From Ochrobactrum quorumnocens (GTDB lineage: Bacteria > Pseudomonadota > Alphaproteobacteria > Rhizobiales > Rhizobiaceae), in NCBI RefSeq assembly GCF_002278035.1, contig NZ_CP022605.1, positions 930,001-994,000 of the forward strand: a DNA stretch of 64,000 bases, read 5' to 3'. The notes beneath the pieces are model-generated. The model made no database searches, was not told the origin of the DNA, and saw only the letters and a program-made list of their open reading frames with translations. A program made the translations under genes and the position numbers. Shown here piece after piece: positions 26,701-36,701 of this stretch; the first letter of the stretch is position 1; the number at the start of each line of letters is the position of its first letter.

Positions 26701-29700
26701 GTCATTACCGTTATTGTCAATGGAAGCAACGACGACCTCAAAGGCCTTGGCAATGAAACGTTAAATGTCCTTGAGGACGGTGTTGTCAAAGGCTCGCTGC
26801 AAGATTTCGTTTCTGATGTTGATAACGACATCATTTTGACCGGCTTTTCGGTGGATGCGAATGGCGACGGTATCCAAGAGACGTTTAACCCGGGCCAATC
26901 GGTTGAACTGAAAAATGGCAATGATGTCCTTGGTACTCTGATCATTGGAGAAGACGGGAACTATAGCTTCACGCCCGCTCCAAATTACGGCGGAAATGTC
27001 CCAACCGTAACCTACACCATGGCGGAAAGTGGCGGAGGCAAGTCGGTCACGCAGACACTCGACTTCACGATCACCAAGGTAGCCGACGCCCCTGAACTCG
27101 AGGCAAACAAAAACGCTAATACTGACGAAGATACTGCGGTTTCGCTGGGTCTGAAGACACCTGGTATCACTGATACCGGCACAGGCACTGTCAACGGTGA
27201 CAATCCAGAGCGTCTAGGTGAAATCACCCTGACAATCAGCGGCGCAGGCGCCGATGGCGTAACGCTTTCCACGGGTGGGAAAACACTGACGCCATTCGAT
27301 GGCAAAATCACGATTGTCTTGTCTGATGTGCCTCACGTGAGCGATACGCCTGCTGCTGACGAAGCCCGAGGGATCTATTATCTCACTGCGGCCGAGTATG
27401 CAGCATTGGTGGCAAATCCGCGCGCCGAAAGCGGTAATAATTTTATCATAACCGTTAGCGCGACCAGTTACGAAGTCGATGCCGGCGGCGGCAAGATCGC
27501 GGGCGTAGCGGGAGCCTCGAGCACGCAGGTCATCAATGTTGATGTTCAGGCAGTAACCGATGGGGCGGAGCTTAAGAGTGATGTCACCACGCTTACTTTT
27601 GCTGAGGATGGCAAAATCGATTTGTCGAGCCATCTCACAGCGACTTTAACAAGTACCGATGCTAATGCTGGCAGCGACACCGACGGCAGTGAACGTTATT
27701 CTTACACTGTCAGTGGCTTGCCTTCGGGATCGATCGTAACCATCAATGGAACGAATTACACAGTTGGCGCGAACGGCTCTGTCACTTCGCCTGAAACCAG
27801 CACGTTCACGTCGGCACCTACTGTTTCCATCACGCCACCGCGGAATTTCAGCGGCGATATTAAGGATGTGGTTATCACGCTCAATACCCGTGACACGGAC
27901 AGTGATTCGACAGGTATTCCGGCGACAGTATCGAGCAGCGTGACAATCGATCTGCGCGTTACCCCCGTTGCTGGTGACGTCACTGCGACCGACAGTATAA
28001 CAGCGGAAGATACGGCTGTTCACTTCCTTGCAGGTGTGGCGGTCACTGATAAGGGTACTGTAGCTGGCTCCGAGGTCATCAACGCAGTGTCTTTTGAAGT
28101 CCCTGCCGGTTGGACCGTCCAGACGCCTGCAACATCGCCAGGCTGGAGTTATGTTCTTTCTGGTAACACAGCAACGATCACCTTTGATGGTTCATTGAGC
28201 CAAGGTGACAGAGAAGCTATTCTTGATGCCTTTACGATCACGCCGCCAGCTCATAGCAGCCTGGATGCCACGATCAAACTGTCCATCACCAGCACCGATA
28301 CCAATGGTTCGGACAGCGATACGAAAACGGTTGATCTCGACATGAAAATCACCGTTACCCCTGTGGCCGAGCGAACCGACGCCGACAGTGATGGGAATGG
28401 ACAAAACGACGTCACGATGAATGGCGATTACGCCTATGCTGTTGCAGGTCAGGAGGATGCCTGGTTTGCGCTTGGGAGCAACTACACGGGTAGCTCGAAC
28501 ACAAGTGGCGGCTTCGCGGGACTGCAGTCAGCTTGGTCGAATGCAGATCCGGATGAGTTCACCTATGCCGTTTTGACGCCATCGCTTTCGTCTGACACGC
28601 CAAGTGATACAGTGATTGGCACTGAATTCCGTTATTCAACAGATGGTGGTGTTACCTGGCAGACGCAGAGCTATGTCGGTGAACCAATCTGGGTACCTTC
28701 AGCCTATCTCAATACGCTGCAGGTTAAGCTTCCGGCTGATGTTTCAGGCACTCTGACAATTGGAGTGCAGGCGGGGACGGTTGACTATGATGACGATCGC
28801 GACGTCTCGACATTCCCGCTCGATCCTCCGCATGAAAGCGCAGACGGCGTCAATGTAACCGTCAGCGGTGATGCCACGCTTACGTTGATCAAGTTTGAAC
28901 CGGTTGCAGATGAAGTGACCATGGCGCTCAATGGTCGCGCCACGGGTCTTGAAGATACGGCAATCCCGCTCTCGATCAAAACCACGAGTTCGGATGATTC
29001 TGAGACCTTCAACGTGACCATTTCGGGAATTCCTGATGGAGCTGTAATCACCTATAACGGCGAGAAGCTCACTGTCAGTGGCGGTGCGGTTACGATCGTT
29101 GGCTTCAACAATAGCTTGCCAATGACCATCACGCCGCCGCTCAACAGCAACGATGATTTCAAATTGACTGTCAGCGCAGTTTCAGTCGACGGTGCGTCGA
29201 CGTCGGCGCCTGTTTCCCGCACGATTGATATAGCGGTTACCGGTGTCGCTGATAATGCCGTAATCACGCTGCCAAATGTTGGCTATACCACGACAGAGGC
29301 AGCACTTGATGCAGGTGGCCACAAAGTTCAACTATCCAACATCATCACCGAGGTGGCATCCCCTGATACAGACGGATCGGAAGTCACCACGCTTCGCATT
29401 ACCGGCCTTGCCGAGAATTTCTCGCTGACCGGAGCGACAATGGTTGTTTCGGGTACCGGAACCGAACGGGTCTGGATGGTTTCTGCAAGCGACATTTCAA
29501 AGGTGTCCATTGTCGCGCCGGAGAATTTTAGCGGGACGGTGGAACTAAAGGTTGCTGGTGTCACGACCGAAAACGATGGCGATTCTCGTACGGGACCTCT
29601 GACGGATATCAGCTTCACAATAACCCCTTCGCCAGAGGCGCTGATCACATCAACTGCCACCCTTATCGAGGATGAAATCTCCCTGCTCAATCTGGCAATC

Positions 29701-32700
29701 ATTCCGCAAAACGGTGATACAGACGAGACATTGGGCCGAATTCTTATTCCGGTTGATTACGACACGAGTAAATTTACGCTCTATGTCGGTGGAACACCGA
29801 TTTTAGCAGCAAACCTTGAAACGACTGAAATCGAAGGGAAAACCTACTATATTGTCCCTTCGGATCAGATAGATAGTCTGGGCGCGAAGGGCGTCGCCAA
29901 TCTTGACGGTGACCTTGGCAAGTTGGATTTCCTATATGAAGTGATTGATCCATCCACTGATGGAACTCTGGCTCAAGTGACTGAATTGAAGAATGGCACG
30001 CTTACGATTGATGCGCTGCCGGTAACCGATCCCGTCGACGCATCGATTACCGCGATCACCATGACTTCTGCCACCGGCACAAGCTCTGATGATGTTGCCA
30101 GTGATGATGCAGAACCAGATACTGCAACCGTCACTACCAGCGGAACGGTAACTGTAAACCTGCATGTGAATTCAGCCGATACAGATGGCAGCGAGCATCT
30201 GGTCCGTGTGGTTATCGATGGCGTTCCTGACGGTGTCACCGTCAACGGCGCTTCTCAGATCGGTGCAGGTTCGTGGCTGCTTATCTATGATGGTGCGGAT
30301 GCACGGTCGATTGGCACTGGCGGTATCGATCTCCCGGTTGAGTTCGTTGTCGGCAAGGGCGCGTCTAACAGCACATCGGGCATCACAATGACTGTGCTTG
30401 CACAGGACGAGGGCCAGAACGCCAATTCGCCTGCCAAGATCGAAACGGATTCAGTCAAATGGAATCTCACGGTCAATCTGGGCGACGGCCAACCTTACCC
30501 GGCACCAGTTATTGACGAATGGCGTTACAATGGTGTGGAAGGCACAGAAGACACTGCCTTTACCCTTGATGGCGTTATTGATGCAAAAGTCACAACCAGC
30601 GACCCAAATGTGGCTTATAGTTACACCGTCACGCTCACCAATCTGGCACCCGGCACTATCGTCGACGGCATGACCTTCACCACCATCAACGGCGTGCCGA
30701 CCTGGACTGCAACCGTCGTTGTGTCTGCGAACGGCGATAGTCAAGCTGCGCTTGATGGAATGCTGGCTGGCATCACCATCACCCCGCCCCACAACAGCAA
30801 TGACAATAACGCCGATTTCAATTTTGATGCCAAGTTGACGGCTGCAGCGGTCGGTGGGACCAGCACCCAAGCGCAAACAGAGGCAGACATGCCGATCGTT
30901 CCGGTGACTGACGAAGCGACGGTTACAATTACCGCCACTGACGTCGCAGAAGGCGAAACCAGCATCAGCGCAACGATTTCGGCTATCGATGTGGCAGACG
31001 GCACGTTTGGAGCGATCGTTGACGGCAAGCTTTATGTTCAGGTTTCCACCAACGGAAACGACAATGGTACGCTTACCGATAGCGCAGGTCGAACGCTGAC
31101 ACTCACCGACATCAGCGGTATTGCAGGTCTGCCAGACGGCAAATATTATGTCGTCGAGATAGGCACGGCAGGCGGTTCAGCCGAACTCACCTATACTGCT
31201 GCCGACGGATCCGTGCTCCAGCCCGGCGACGTTACGTTCAATGCCTGGGTACAGACGAAGGAAATCGGTGCAGCCAATACGGAAGCCGCTTCGGCTTCCG
31301 GCACCGCTGAAGTCTTGATCGTCAACAATGGTGTCACGGCGGAAACTCAGCCTGTCACCGGCAAGGAGAGTGGTTCTTCAGATAAGACGAACGCAATCGA
31401 GTTGACTGATCTCACGGTTGCTCTCAAAGACAATGACGGCTCGGAAGCGATCAAGTCCATTCTATTATCGGGTGTTCCGGTCGGCTTCCTACTCTATGTC
31501 GGTTCGAGTGCCGGGGATGCTACTGTCGCTTCACAGGCTTCGAACGCCGGTGGCGATGGCAGCACCAATACTTGGGTTATTTCCTCTGACGGAACAATGC
31601 CCGCTTATGTAGCAATACTACCCGCCCCGCATTGGAGCGGTACGCTTACGGATCTGTCTCTGGTGGTGGAATCGGGTGAGGCTAGCCTGCCGACGACCCG
31701 CATCGATACAGTCCCGCTTGAACCGTTGAGCGTTGAAGCGGTCGCCGACGGAATAGCAATTGATCCAACTTTGTCGTTTGGCAAGGAAGGTCGCATCATC
31801 AGTTTGAACCTGAATGCAGCCATGGTTGATGCGGTCCAGTCGGTCGCAGGCGTTGCGGATGCGAGCATCGAAACCACAACGTTGAAATTGACCGGGCTCG
31901 GCGCGCACGCGGCCTTTTATATCGGCGCCGCGCTTATCGACGAAAATAACGACACGATATCGATTGCTTATGATCAGCTCACCAATTCCTATACGATCAC
32001 CGGCTTGTCGCAGGACAATCTCGATAAGCTAGGTGTCGTTCAGTCAGCATCTGCGCTTTCCGATCAGGACGCGTCGACGGCAGGCACTCAGATTCGGATC
32101 GAGGCATGGACGGTTGAAAGTGCAACAGCTGCGGAATCGGCACATGTAAGCGATACGCTGACGCTTGCGATGACGCCAACAACAGCCACAACAGGTGACG
32201 ACACCTTTATCTGGAGTGGCTCCAACATCAACGGCCGAGCCGGTTCCGACACGGTCGCTCTGCGCTTTGGCGAAGATCTCAGTGGCGATGACCTCCATCA
32301 GCACCTCAAGAATATCGAGATCATTGATATAGGAATTCACGGGACGAACGCAATCACAGATCTGACCCCCGATGATGTTCAGACGATAACCGATGCGAAC
32401 AATATCCTAACCATCAAAGGTACTGCGGAGGATATGCTATCGCTTTCTGGCCACTGGGTGCTGCAATCAGACGGATCCTACACTGGAACCGGCGAAAGCG
32501 GTACGACGGTCACCCTGAAGATTGATGGCGTGACAGTTGAAAGTCAGGAGGATGCCGTCGCATCGGGTTCTGACCATTCGAGCCTTATCTCCTTTGCAAT
32601 GGCACAAGACGGCGATAGCTTCGGTCTGTCGTCAATTGATATTCAGATGCGCACAACGCCTGTGGTCGAGAAACAAGCTGCACTTTCAATCCATGAAGTG

Positions 32701-32877
32701 CTGTCATCTGATGCTGGGCACGAAGCGATTTCGGCCATCCTGCCTGACGAACACGCTACCAAGCCATTTTCTTCAGATATGGGTGAAAAAGCTTCGGATT
32801 TCGTAGATCTCAGCAGTCCGTTGCCGGCACTCTCGCTTGAAGACGAACTTCGCTCGGGCGTTCACTACGAGGTCTGA
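23722..32877 (+). CDS. BapA-like giant biofilm adhesin, type I secreted
   Basis: A 3,051-residue protein without an N-terminal Sec signal. Residues 1-~105 form a BapA/LapA-type N-terminal prefix (VARFERDGNNLLLILEDGS, IENFF). A hydrophobic Ala/Gly segment follows (~108-130). From ~142 onward come tandem Ig-like/cadherin-like and VCBS repeats of ~90-120 residues, with recurring APVANDD, EDTSVSGNVL, DADGDKL, NPDGTYTYTP and calcium-binding DxDxD motifs. Later repeats are more divergent. The C-terminus (~2,815-3,051) has a single RTX-like TGDDTFIWSG...RAGSDTV motif and an acidic tail, typical of type I substrates. The exporter genes follow directly (ABC start 5 bp after the stop). It is expected to stay at or leave the cell surface and mediate adhesion and biofilm formation. 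Weak AGG upstream of ATG. Confidence 0.92.
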   Translation: MKAVVFPKAEIGASRNFDGNRIRLETPSVVQVQIGPEEVARFERDGNNLLLILEDGSVVVIENFFATTGDGRNDLVFEDGNDVSWWAQYGETWTGFDIAEINSTAAAAPLPMALLAGIGLAAGGAAIALGSGGGSDDGPSNRAPVVSADPVETAEDSAFKGVITAKDADGDKLTFELSGEGPKHGNVTVNPDGTYTYTPHADYNGPDSFDVSVSDGHGGKTIVTVSITVTPVVDIAPDEAVTHAGEPVTTAVLSNDTFKDPDARISAVTPGAHGSVVVNPDGTITYTPKPGFVGTDTYTYTVSSGGTQETTTVTVTVTNQPPVTEPESVTAPEDTPVTGNLLGNDSDPNGDAISITGFEINGSIYLPGEKVTIADLGVLVINADGTYSFEPAANWNGKVPTVTYTVSDGNDGGSTTSTLDIEITPVDDAPEVVGTIVDHANVDADVITPIDVSDFFKDVDGDTLTYSATGLPKGLTLDPNTGIISGTIDPSASQDGVGGAHSVTITASDGTTSVDQIFTWTVSNPAPVANDDAVSTNEDTSVSGNVLLDSPAGDVADSDPDGDALVVTQFVINGATYDAGESATIAGVGTFTLDSTGAYTFTPDANWNGPVPTITYTISDQEGGTDTANLTITVDPVNDAPVIAGDDQSGLVIEAGHLDDNTSVPGIPVTTGSFDASDVDGDTLSWSVLGTPDQTYGTFTIDAVTGAWSYTLDNSLSATQALNEGDQVELSFDVQVSDGQGGTETRTVVITINGTNDAPVANADTGSVSEAGVQDGGNDPISGTATATGNVLTNDTDVDEGEKATLAVNEVKFGDTVGMVGSSIQGTYGTLTLNSDGSYTYELDNTSTQTQSLKQGEQVTETFTYTAVDVNGATSSSTLTITVTGANDRPEITSGTVEASGEVTEQGTANPEQKNVVSGTLTASDVDKDATLTWSVVATDGTYGTIGIDAKTGQWTYTLDNSRAATQALNDGEKRTETFTARVTDEHGASRDEVITVIVNGSNDDLKGLGNETLNVLEDGVVKGSLQDFVSDVDNDIILTGFSVDANGDGIQETFNPGQSVELKNGNDVLGTLIIGEDGNYSFTPAPNYGGNVPTVTYTMAESGGGKSVTQTLDFTITKVADAPELEANKNANTDEDTAVSLGLKTPGITDTGTGTVNGDNPERLGEITLTISGAGADGVTLSTGGKTLTPFDGKITIVLSDVPHVSDTPAADEARGIYYLTAAEYAALVANPRAESGNNFIITVSATSYEVDAGGGKIAGVAGASSTQVINVDVQAVTDGAELKSDVTTLTFAEDGKIDLSSHLTATLTSTDANAGSDTDGSERYSYTVSGLPSGSIVTINGTNYTVGANGSVTSPETSTFTSAPTVSITPPRNFSGDIKDVVITLNTRDTDSDSTGIPATVSSSVTIDLRVTPVAGDVTATDSITAEDTAVHFLAGVAVTDKGTVAGSEVINAVSFEVPAGWTVQTPATSPGWSYVLSGNTATITFDGSLSQGDREAILDAFTITPPAHSSLDATIKLSITSTDTNGSDSDTKTVDLDMKITVTPVAERTDADSDGNGQNDVTMNGDYAYAVAGQEDAWFALGSNYTGSSNTSGGFAGLQSAWSNADPDEFTYAVLTPSLSSDTPSDTVIGTEFRYSTDGGVTWQTQSYVGEPIWVPSAYLNTLQVKLPADVSGTLTIGVQAGTVDYDDDRDVSTFPLDPPHESADGVNVTVSGDATLTLIKFEPVADEVTMALNGRATGLEDTAIPLSIKTTSSDDSETFNVTISGIPDGAVITYNGEKLTVSGGAVTIVGFNNSLPMTITPPLNSNDDFKLTVSAVSVDGASTSAPVSRTIDIAVTGVADNAVITLPNVGYTTTEAALDAGGHKVQLSNIITEVASPDTDGSEVTTLRITGLAENFSLTGATMVVSGTGTERVWMVSASDISKVSIVAPENFSGTVELKVAGVTTENDGDSRTGPLTDISFTITPSPEALITSTATLIEDEISLLNLAIIPQNGDTDETLGRILIPVDYDTSKFTLYVGGTPILAANLETTEIEGKTYYIVPSDQIDSLGAKGVANLDGDLGKLDFLYEVIDPSTDGTLAQVTELKNGTLTIDALPVTDPVDASITAITMTSATGTSSDDVASDDAEPDTATVTTSGTVTVNLHVNSADTDGSEHLVRVVIDGVPDGVTVNGASQIGAGSWLLIYDGADARSIGTGGIDLPVEFVVGKGASNSTSGITMTVLAQDEGQNANSPAKIETDSVKWNLTVNLGDGQPYPAPVIDEWRYNGVEGTEDTAFTLDGVIDAKVTTSDPNVAYSYTVTLTNLAPGTIVDGMTFTTINGVPTWTATVVVSANGDSQAALDGMLAGITITPPHNSNDNNADFNFDAKLTAAAVGGTSTQAQTEADMPIVPVTDEATVTITATDVAEGETSISATISAIDVADGTFGAIVDGKLYVQVSTNGNDNGTLTDSAGRTLTLTDISGIAGLPDGKYYVVEIGTAGGSAELTYTAADGSVLQPGDVTFNAWVQTKEIGAANTEAASASGTAEVLIVNNGVTAETQPVTGKESGSSDKTNAIELTDLTVALKDNDGSEAIKSILLSGVPVGFLLYVGSSAGDATVASQASNAGGDGSTNTWVISSDGTMPAYVAILPAPHWSGTLTDLSLVVESGEASLPTTRIDTVPLEPLSVEAVADGIAIDPTLSFGKEGRIISLNLNAAMVDAVQSVAGVADASIETTTLKLTGLGAHAAFYIGAALIDENNDTISIAYDQLTNSYTITGLSQDNLDKLGVVQSASALSDQDASTAGTQIRIEAWTVESATAAESAHVSDTLTLAMTPTTATTGDDTFIWSGSNINGRAGSDTVALRFGEDLSGDDLHQHLKNIEIIDIGIHGTNAITDLTPDDVQTITDANNILTIKGTAEDMLSLSGHWVLQSDGSYTGTGESGTTVTLKIDGVTVESQEDAVASGSDHSSLISFAMAQDGDSFGLSSIDIQMRTTPVVEKQAALSIHEVLSSDAGHEAISAILPDEHATKPFSSDMGEKASDFVDLSSPLPALSLEDELRSGVHYEV

Positions 32878-32881
32878 TATT

Positions 32882-35020
32882 GTGAACGTCGAGCCAAACC
32901 AATCTGGGCACGCCCCTGTCGGCGTGCGCGCAAACCGAGGATGGATCGAAGCCGTGATGCGCGTCGCAACGCATTACGGCATGGCCATCTCGGTTGAGCG
33001 CATCAAACTTGATATGGCCTGGTCCACAGACGAGGGCCGGTTGGCTACACTTGCGCGCTCGGTTAGTCTGTCGATCCGCCAGATTGATGAAGGAGCAGCG
33101 GCTCTTTCCGCGCTCCGGCTGCCGCTTCTCGTTGAGTTCCGCGGCGGCGAAGTGGGGGTGATTGAACGCGAAACCTCTGAAGGGTTCGGGGTGGTCCTGG
33201 CCGGTGACAAGGGATTGATGACACCTTTGTCGAGCGAGCAGTTGGCTGCTCGCATGAAACGGCTGTTTGTGCTCCGACCTGTTTCATCGCGCCCCGACCG
33301 GCGGATCGATGACTATATTGCCCCTTGGCGTCCAGACTGGTTGCGCAGTATTGCTCTGGCAGACCTTAAGCCTTACCGCGCGGTCATGGTCGCTTCACTC
33401 GTGACCAACGTGCTGGCGCTGGCTGGCACGATTTTTTCGATGCAAGTCTATGACCGAGTCGTGCCCGGGCAATCTATGAGCACGCTCTGGGTTTTGTTCA
33501 TCGGCGTTATGATGGCGATCCTGTTTGGGATGGGTGTGCGTACCGCCCGAAACCGTATTACCGATATAGCGGGCAAAGCGGCTGATCTGCGGATATCGGA
33601 CCGGGTGTTCGGTCACGCACTTCGTATTCGCAATACCGCGCGGCCACGCTCCACCGGCACGTTTATAGCGCAAATCCGCGAGCTCGAACATGTGCGCGAG
33701 ATGCTGACCTCCACCACTGTGGCAGCGATTGCAGATATTCCATTTTTCCTGCTGTTTTGCGTGTTGTTTTTTTACATTGCCGGTTCCTTGGTCTGGATAC
33801 CTCTTTTGGCGATGGTTCTGCTGGTGGTACCGGGACTGCTGGCGCAAAAACGCCTTCGCCGACTGGCCGAAACAAATACCCGAGAGTCTTCGCTGCGCAG
33901 CGCGATGCTGGTTGAAGCCATCCAAGGGCTTGATGATATCAAGTCGATGCAGGCCGAAACGCGGTTCCAGAACCTGTGGAACCATTACAACGAGACCACG
34001 TCTGGCTCATCAATGGAGCTGCGCGATCTTGTGAACAGGCTATCGTCGTTTGCGCAGATGGTTCAAGGAGGAGTGTTTGCGGTCGTCATCTTTTTCGGCG
34101 CCCCCTTGGTCATGGCAGGTGAACTAAGCACCGGTGTGCTCGTCGCAGCCTCTATGCTGTCCTCAAGGATGCTCGCTCCACTGGCGTCAGTCACCCAAAT
34201 CCTCAATCGTTGGCAACAGGCGCAGGTCGCGCGCAAGGCGCTTGACGGCCTGATGGCTCTTCCCGTGGATGCGCCTTTAGAGGAGCAGCGGATTCACAAG
34301 CCGACCATCAGCGGTGCATTTCGGATCAAGGATGCAGTATTCGGGCATAACCCCGAATCTCCCGTTCTTAAAATTAATCAGCTTACAATAGCGCCCGGCG
34401 AACGCATTGCTATTTTAGGGCGAAACGGGGCGGGCAAATCCACACTCCTTTCTGGTCTTGCAGGTCTTCTTGAGCCAATCGAAGGGCAGATACGCGTTGA
34501 CGATATCGTTATGGGTCTCATTGATCCGACAGACGTCAGGCGTGACATCGGCGTAATGGGACAGGGTGCCCGGCTGTTTCACGGGACGTTGCGCGACAAT
34601 CTCACTCTCGGCGCGCCTATGGCAACCGACGAGGATGTGTTGGAAACGCTCGAGAAAATGGGACTGGTGGATTTTATCAATCGGTTGCCAGAAGGTTTGG
34701 ATCATCTGGTGCAAGAAGGTGGGCTCGGCTTATCGGGTGGACAAAAGCAAGGGCTTTTGCTTGCGCGGCTCCTCCTTAGAAAGCCACGTGTTTTACTGCT
34801 CGACGAACCAACAGCCTCCTTCGATGAAGTTTCAGAGGCAGCTGTCATTCATGTGCTTGGGCAACTTGGACGCAACATTTCGGTGATCGTTGCCACGCAC
34901 CGCCCCGCCATGCTGCGGATCGTTGACCGGCTCATCGTGGTAAATAATGGTGTCATTGCGATGGACGGACCCAAAGATCAGGTTCTGAACCAATTGCGAT
35001 CCGGAAAGGCCGCCGCATGA
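32882..35020 (+). CDS. Type I secretion ABC transporter (LapB-like)
   Basis: A 712-residue permease-ATPase fusion of the LapB/HlyB group. The start is GTG 32882, four bases after the adhesin stop, with GAGG upstream. Order of parts: a degenerate C39-peptidase-like domain without a catalytic cysteine (residues ~1-130), which in this group binds substrate; six membrane segments (residues ~160-420); an ATPase domain with Walker A GRNGAGKST (near residue 513), signature LSGGQKQ (near 617), Walker B VLLLDEP and H-loop ATHR. It exports the adhesin encoded immediately upstream, together with the adaptor encoded next, whose ATG overlaps this stop (ATGA). Confidence 0.95.
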   Translation: MNVEPNQSGHAPVGVRANRGWIEAVMRVATHYGMAISVERIKLDMAWSTDEGRLATLARSVSLSIRQIDEGAAALSALRLPLLVEFRGGEVGVIERETSEGFGVVLAGDKGLMTPLSSEQLAARMKRLFVLRPVSSRPDRRIDDYIAPWRPDWLRSIALADLKPYRAVMVASLVTNVLALAGTIFSMQVYDRVVPGQSMSTLWVLFIGVMMAILFGMGVRTARNRITDIAGKAADLRISDRVFGHALRIRNTARPRSTGTFIAQIRELEHVREMLTSTTVAAIADIPFFLLFCVLFFYIAGSLVWIPLLAMVLLVVPGLLAQKRLRRLAETNTRESSLRSAMLVEAIQGLDDIKSMQAETRFQNLWNHYNETTSGSSMELRDLVNRLSSFAQMVQGGVFAVVIFFGAPLVMAGELSTGVLVAASMLSSRMLAPLASVTQILNRWQQAQVARKALDGLMALPVDAPLEEQRIHKPTISGAFRIKDAVFGHNPESPVLKINQLTIAPGERIAILGRNGAGKSTLLSGLAGLLEPIEGQIRVDDIVMGLIDPTDVRRDIGVMGQGARLFHGTLRDNLTLGAPMATDEDVLETLEKMGLVDFINRLPEGLDHLVQEGGLGLSGGQKQGLLLARLLLRKPRVLLLDEPTASFDEVSEAAVIHVLGQLGRNISVIVATHRPAMLRIVDRLIVVNNGVIAMDGPKDQVLNQLRSGKAAA

Positions 35021-36195
35021 GCCTGCCGGTATCCACCACGGATGAGCGTGTGACCGCACGCGCTGAAAGCCGATTTGTCTGGCTGGTTTTCTTATTGCTC
35101 GCCCTCTTTCTCTCATGGGCCTGGTTCTTTCCGCTTGTTGAAGTCTCAAGCGGTCAAGGGACCGTGGTCCCTAGTTCAAGAGAGCAAGTTATCCAGTCGC
35201 TCGATGGGGGGATCCTGACGCAAATTTCGGTCAAGGAAGGTGACATTGTCGAGCGCGGGCAAATTCTCGCACAACTCGACCCGACTCGGACCGCATCCAA
35301 TGTCGAGGAGGCGGCCGCAAAATTCCATGCCTCTATCGCTGCGGCCGCACGCATGCGCGCTGAGTTGGGGGATCGTGAAGAAGTGGTCTTTCCAGATGAG
35401 CTGGTCGGTGATGAATTTGCACAATTGCGTGCCAATGAGCTGGCTCTGTTTAAATCGCGTCGCGAGAGCCTGCGCGAATCCATGTCAGGCTTGACAGAAG
35501 GCCTCGAGCTTACGCGGCAGGAACTTGCAATTGCGGAAAAGCTTCAGTCCACCGGAGCGACCAGTCGAGTTGAGGTGATTAAACTTCGACGGGAATCGGC
35601 GCAGACGAAGCTCGAAATTTCTCGGCTGCGTGCTGACTTGCGTGTACAGACCGGCGAGGAATTGCAGAAGGTCAATGCCGAAGCAGAAGTGCAGGCATCG
35701 ATCATGCGGGGTCGGGCTGATCAGCTTGATCGTTTGGTATTTCGTGCGCCGATGCGCGGCATCGTTAAAGACATTGCTGTTACGACAATTGGCGGGGTCA
35801 TTCCGGCTGGGGGGCAGCTCATGACCCTGGTTCCGATGGATGACCAGCTCTTAATCGAAGCCCGCATCTCGCCGCGTGACATCGCATTTATCCATCCCGG
35901 ACAAGACGCTTTGGTCAAGGTCTCAGCCTATGACTACGCTATTTTTGGTGGCCTTGCTGGTGAAGTTGTGACGATTTCGCCAAACACTGTGCGTGACGAG
36001 GTCAAACAAGATCTGGTGTTTTATCGCGCTTTTATTCGGACCCATGAAGACTTTCTGACGAACAAGGCCGGAGCGCGGTTTCCCATCGTTCCAGGCATGA
36101 TCGCGACCGTGGACATCCGCACCGGCGAGAAAACAGTCTGGCAGTATCTGATCAAACCGTTCAACCGTGCACAGGAGGCGCTCCGTGAACGTTAA
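35017..36195 (+). CDS. Type I secretion membrane fusion protein (HlyD/LapC-like)
   Basis: A 392-residue periplasmic adaptor. It begins with a short cytoplasmic tail and one transmembrane helix (residues ~22-42, FVWLVFLLLALFLSWAWFF). A biotinyl-lipoyl-like half motif follows (GTVVPSSREQVIQSLDGGIL, ISVKEGDIVERGQILAQLD), then a long coiled coil (~95-230), and the second half motif and beta-barrel (FRAPMRGIVKDIAV onward). The C-terminal VPGMIATVDIRTGEKTVWQYLIKPF is the classical HlyD-family end. It bridges the ABC exporter and the TolC-like channel. The start overlaps the previous stop by four bases, so translation is coupled. Confidence 0.95.
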   Translation: MSLPVSTTDERVTARAESRFVWLVFLLLALFLSWAWFFPLVEVSSGQGTVVPSSREQVIQSLDGGILTQISVKEGDIVERGQILAQLDPTRTASNVEEAAAKFHASIAAAARMRAELGDREEVVFPDELVGDEFAQLRANELALFKSRRESLRESMSGLTEGLELTRQELAIAEKLQSTGATSRVEVIKLRRESAQTKLEISRLRADLRVQTGEELQKVNAEAEVQASIMRGRADQLDRLVFRAPMRGIVKDIAVTTIGGVIPAGGQLMTLVPMDDQLLIEARISPRDIAFIHPGQDALVKVSAYDYAIFGGLAGEVVTISPNTVRDEVKQDLVFYRAFIRTHEDFLTNKAGARFPIVPGMIATVDIRTGEKTVWQYLIKPFNRAQEALRER

Positions 36196-36262
36196 CGTAG
36201 AGCGTTCCTTCGTCCCTAATCCGATATTTGCAACAAACAATATCTCCAAAAAGAGGTCCGAA

Positions 36263-36694
36263 ATGCCTAGATGGTTCGGCGCGCGCGCCGCTCTCCTTCA
36301 ACTTTCCATTATTAGCTTTGCATCATTTTGTCTTTCGCCTGCCCATGCACGGGATGCACTCAATGAGGTAAATCCTAATGCAGGCTTTACGTCGGTATCC
36401 AAGGCATATTCCGATATGGATAAGCGCTATGTTCGTGCAAGCATGCCGCGTGAAATACCTCAGGTACGCCGCATAGCGATCGGTCAGTCGAAGGCAACCT
36501 TACAGGCAGTGTTGGGCCGCGCCGCTCATCGTAACAATGACGGTTCTCTTGAGTTCAATCTTTCCTTACCGCTTGTCGGCCGTGACCGTTTAATCTGTCA
36601 ATATCGGGTTTACTTTGACGGTGCGGGTAAGGTATCTCACGCGGCGTGGCGGCGCCCACAATGCGCCGATTTGGTCGCAGGCAAACGAAATTGA
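36263..36694 (+). CDS. BamE/SmpA/OmlA-like exported protein in the secretion operon
   Basis: A 143-residue protein. ATG 36263 follows GAGG by five bases and opens a signal peptide ending at PAHARDA; an earlier in-frame GTG at 36185 overlaps the adaptor gene but lacks a ribosome-binding site. The mature region has the SmpA/OmlA (BamE) pattern: a helix, then IAIGQSKATLQAVLGRAAHR, then FNLSLP, then CQYRVYFDGAGKVSHAAWRRPQC, with two cysteines that may pair. BamE-like proteins sit in the outer-membrane assembly machinery. Small BamE-like genes are found inside several alphaproteobacterial adhesin-secretion operons, where they may help place the channel or adhesin. No lipobox is visible, which is unlike true BamE. 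Confidence 0.72.
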   Translation: MPRWFGARAALLQLSIISFASFCLSPAHARDALNEVNPNAGFTSVSKAYSDMDKRYVRASMPREIPQVRRIAIGQSKATLQAVLGRAAHRNNDGSLEFNLSLPLVGRDRLICQYRVYFDGAGKVSHAAWRRPQCADLVAGKRN

Positions 36695-36701
36695 AGACCA
36701 A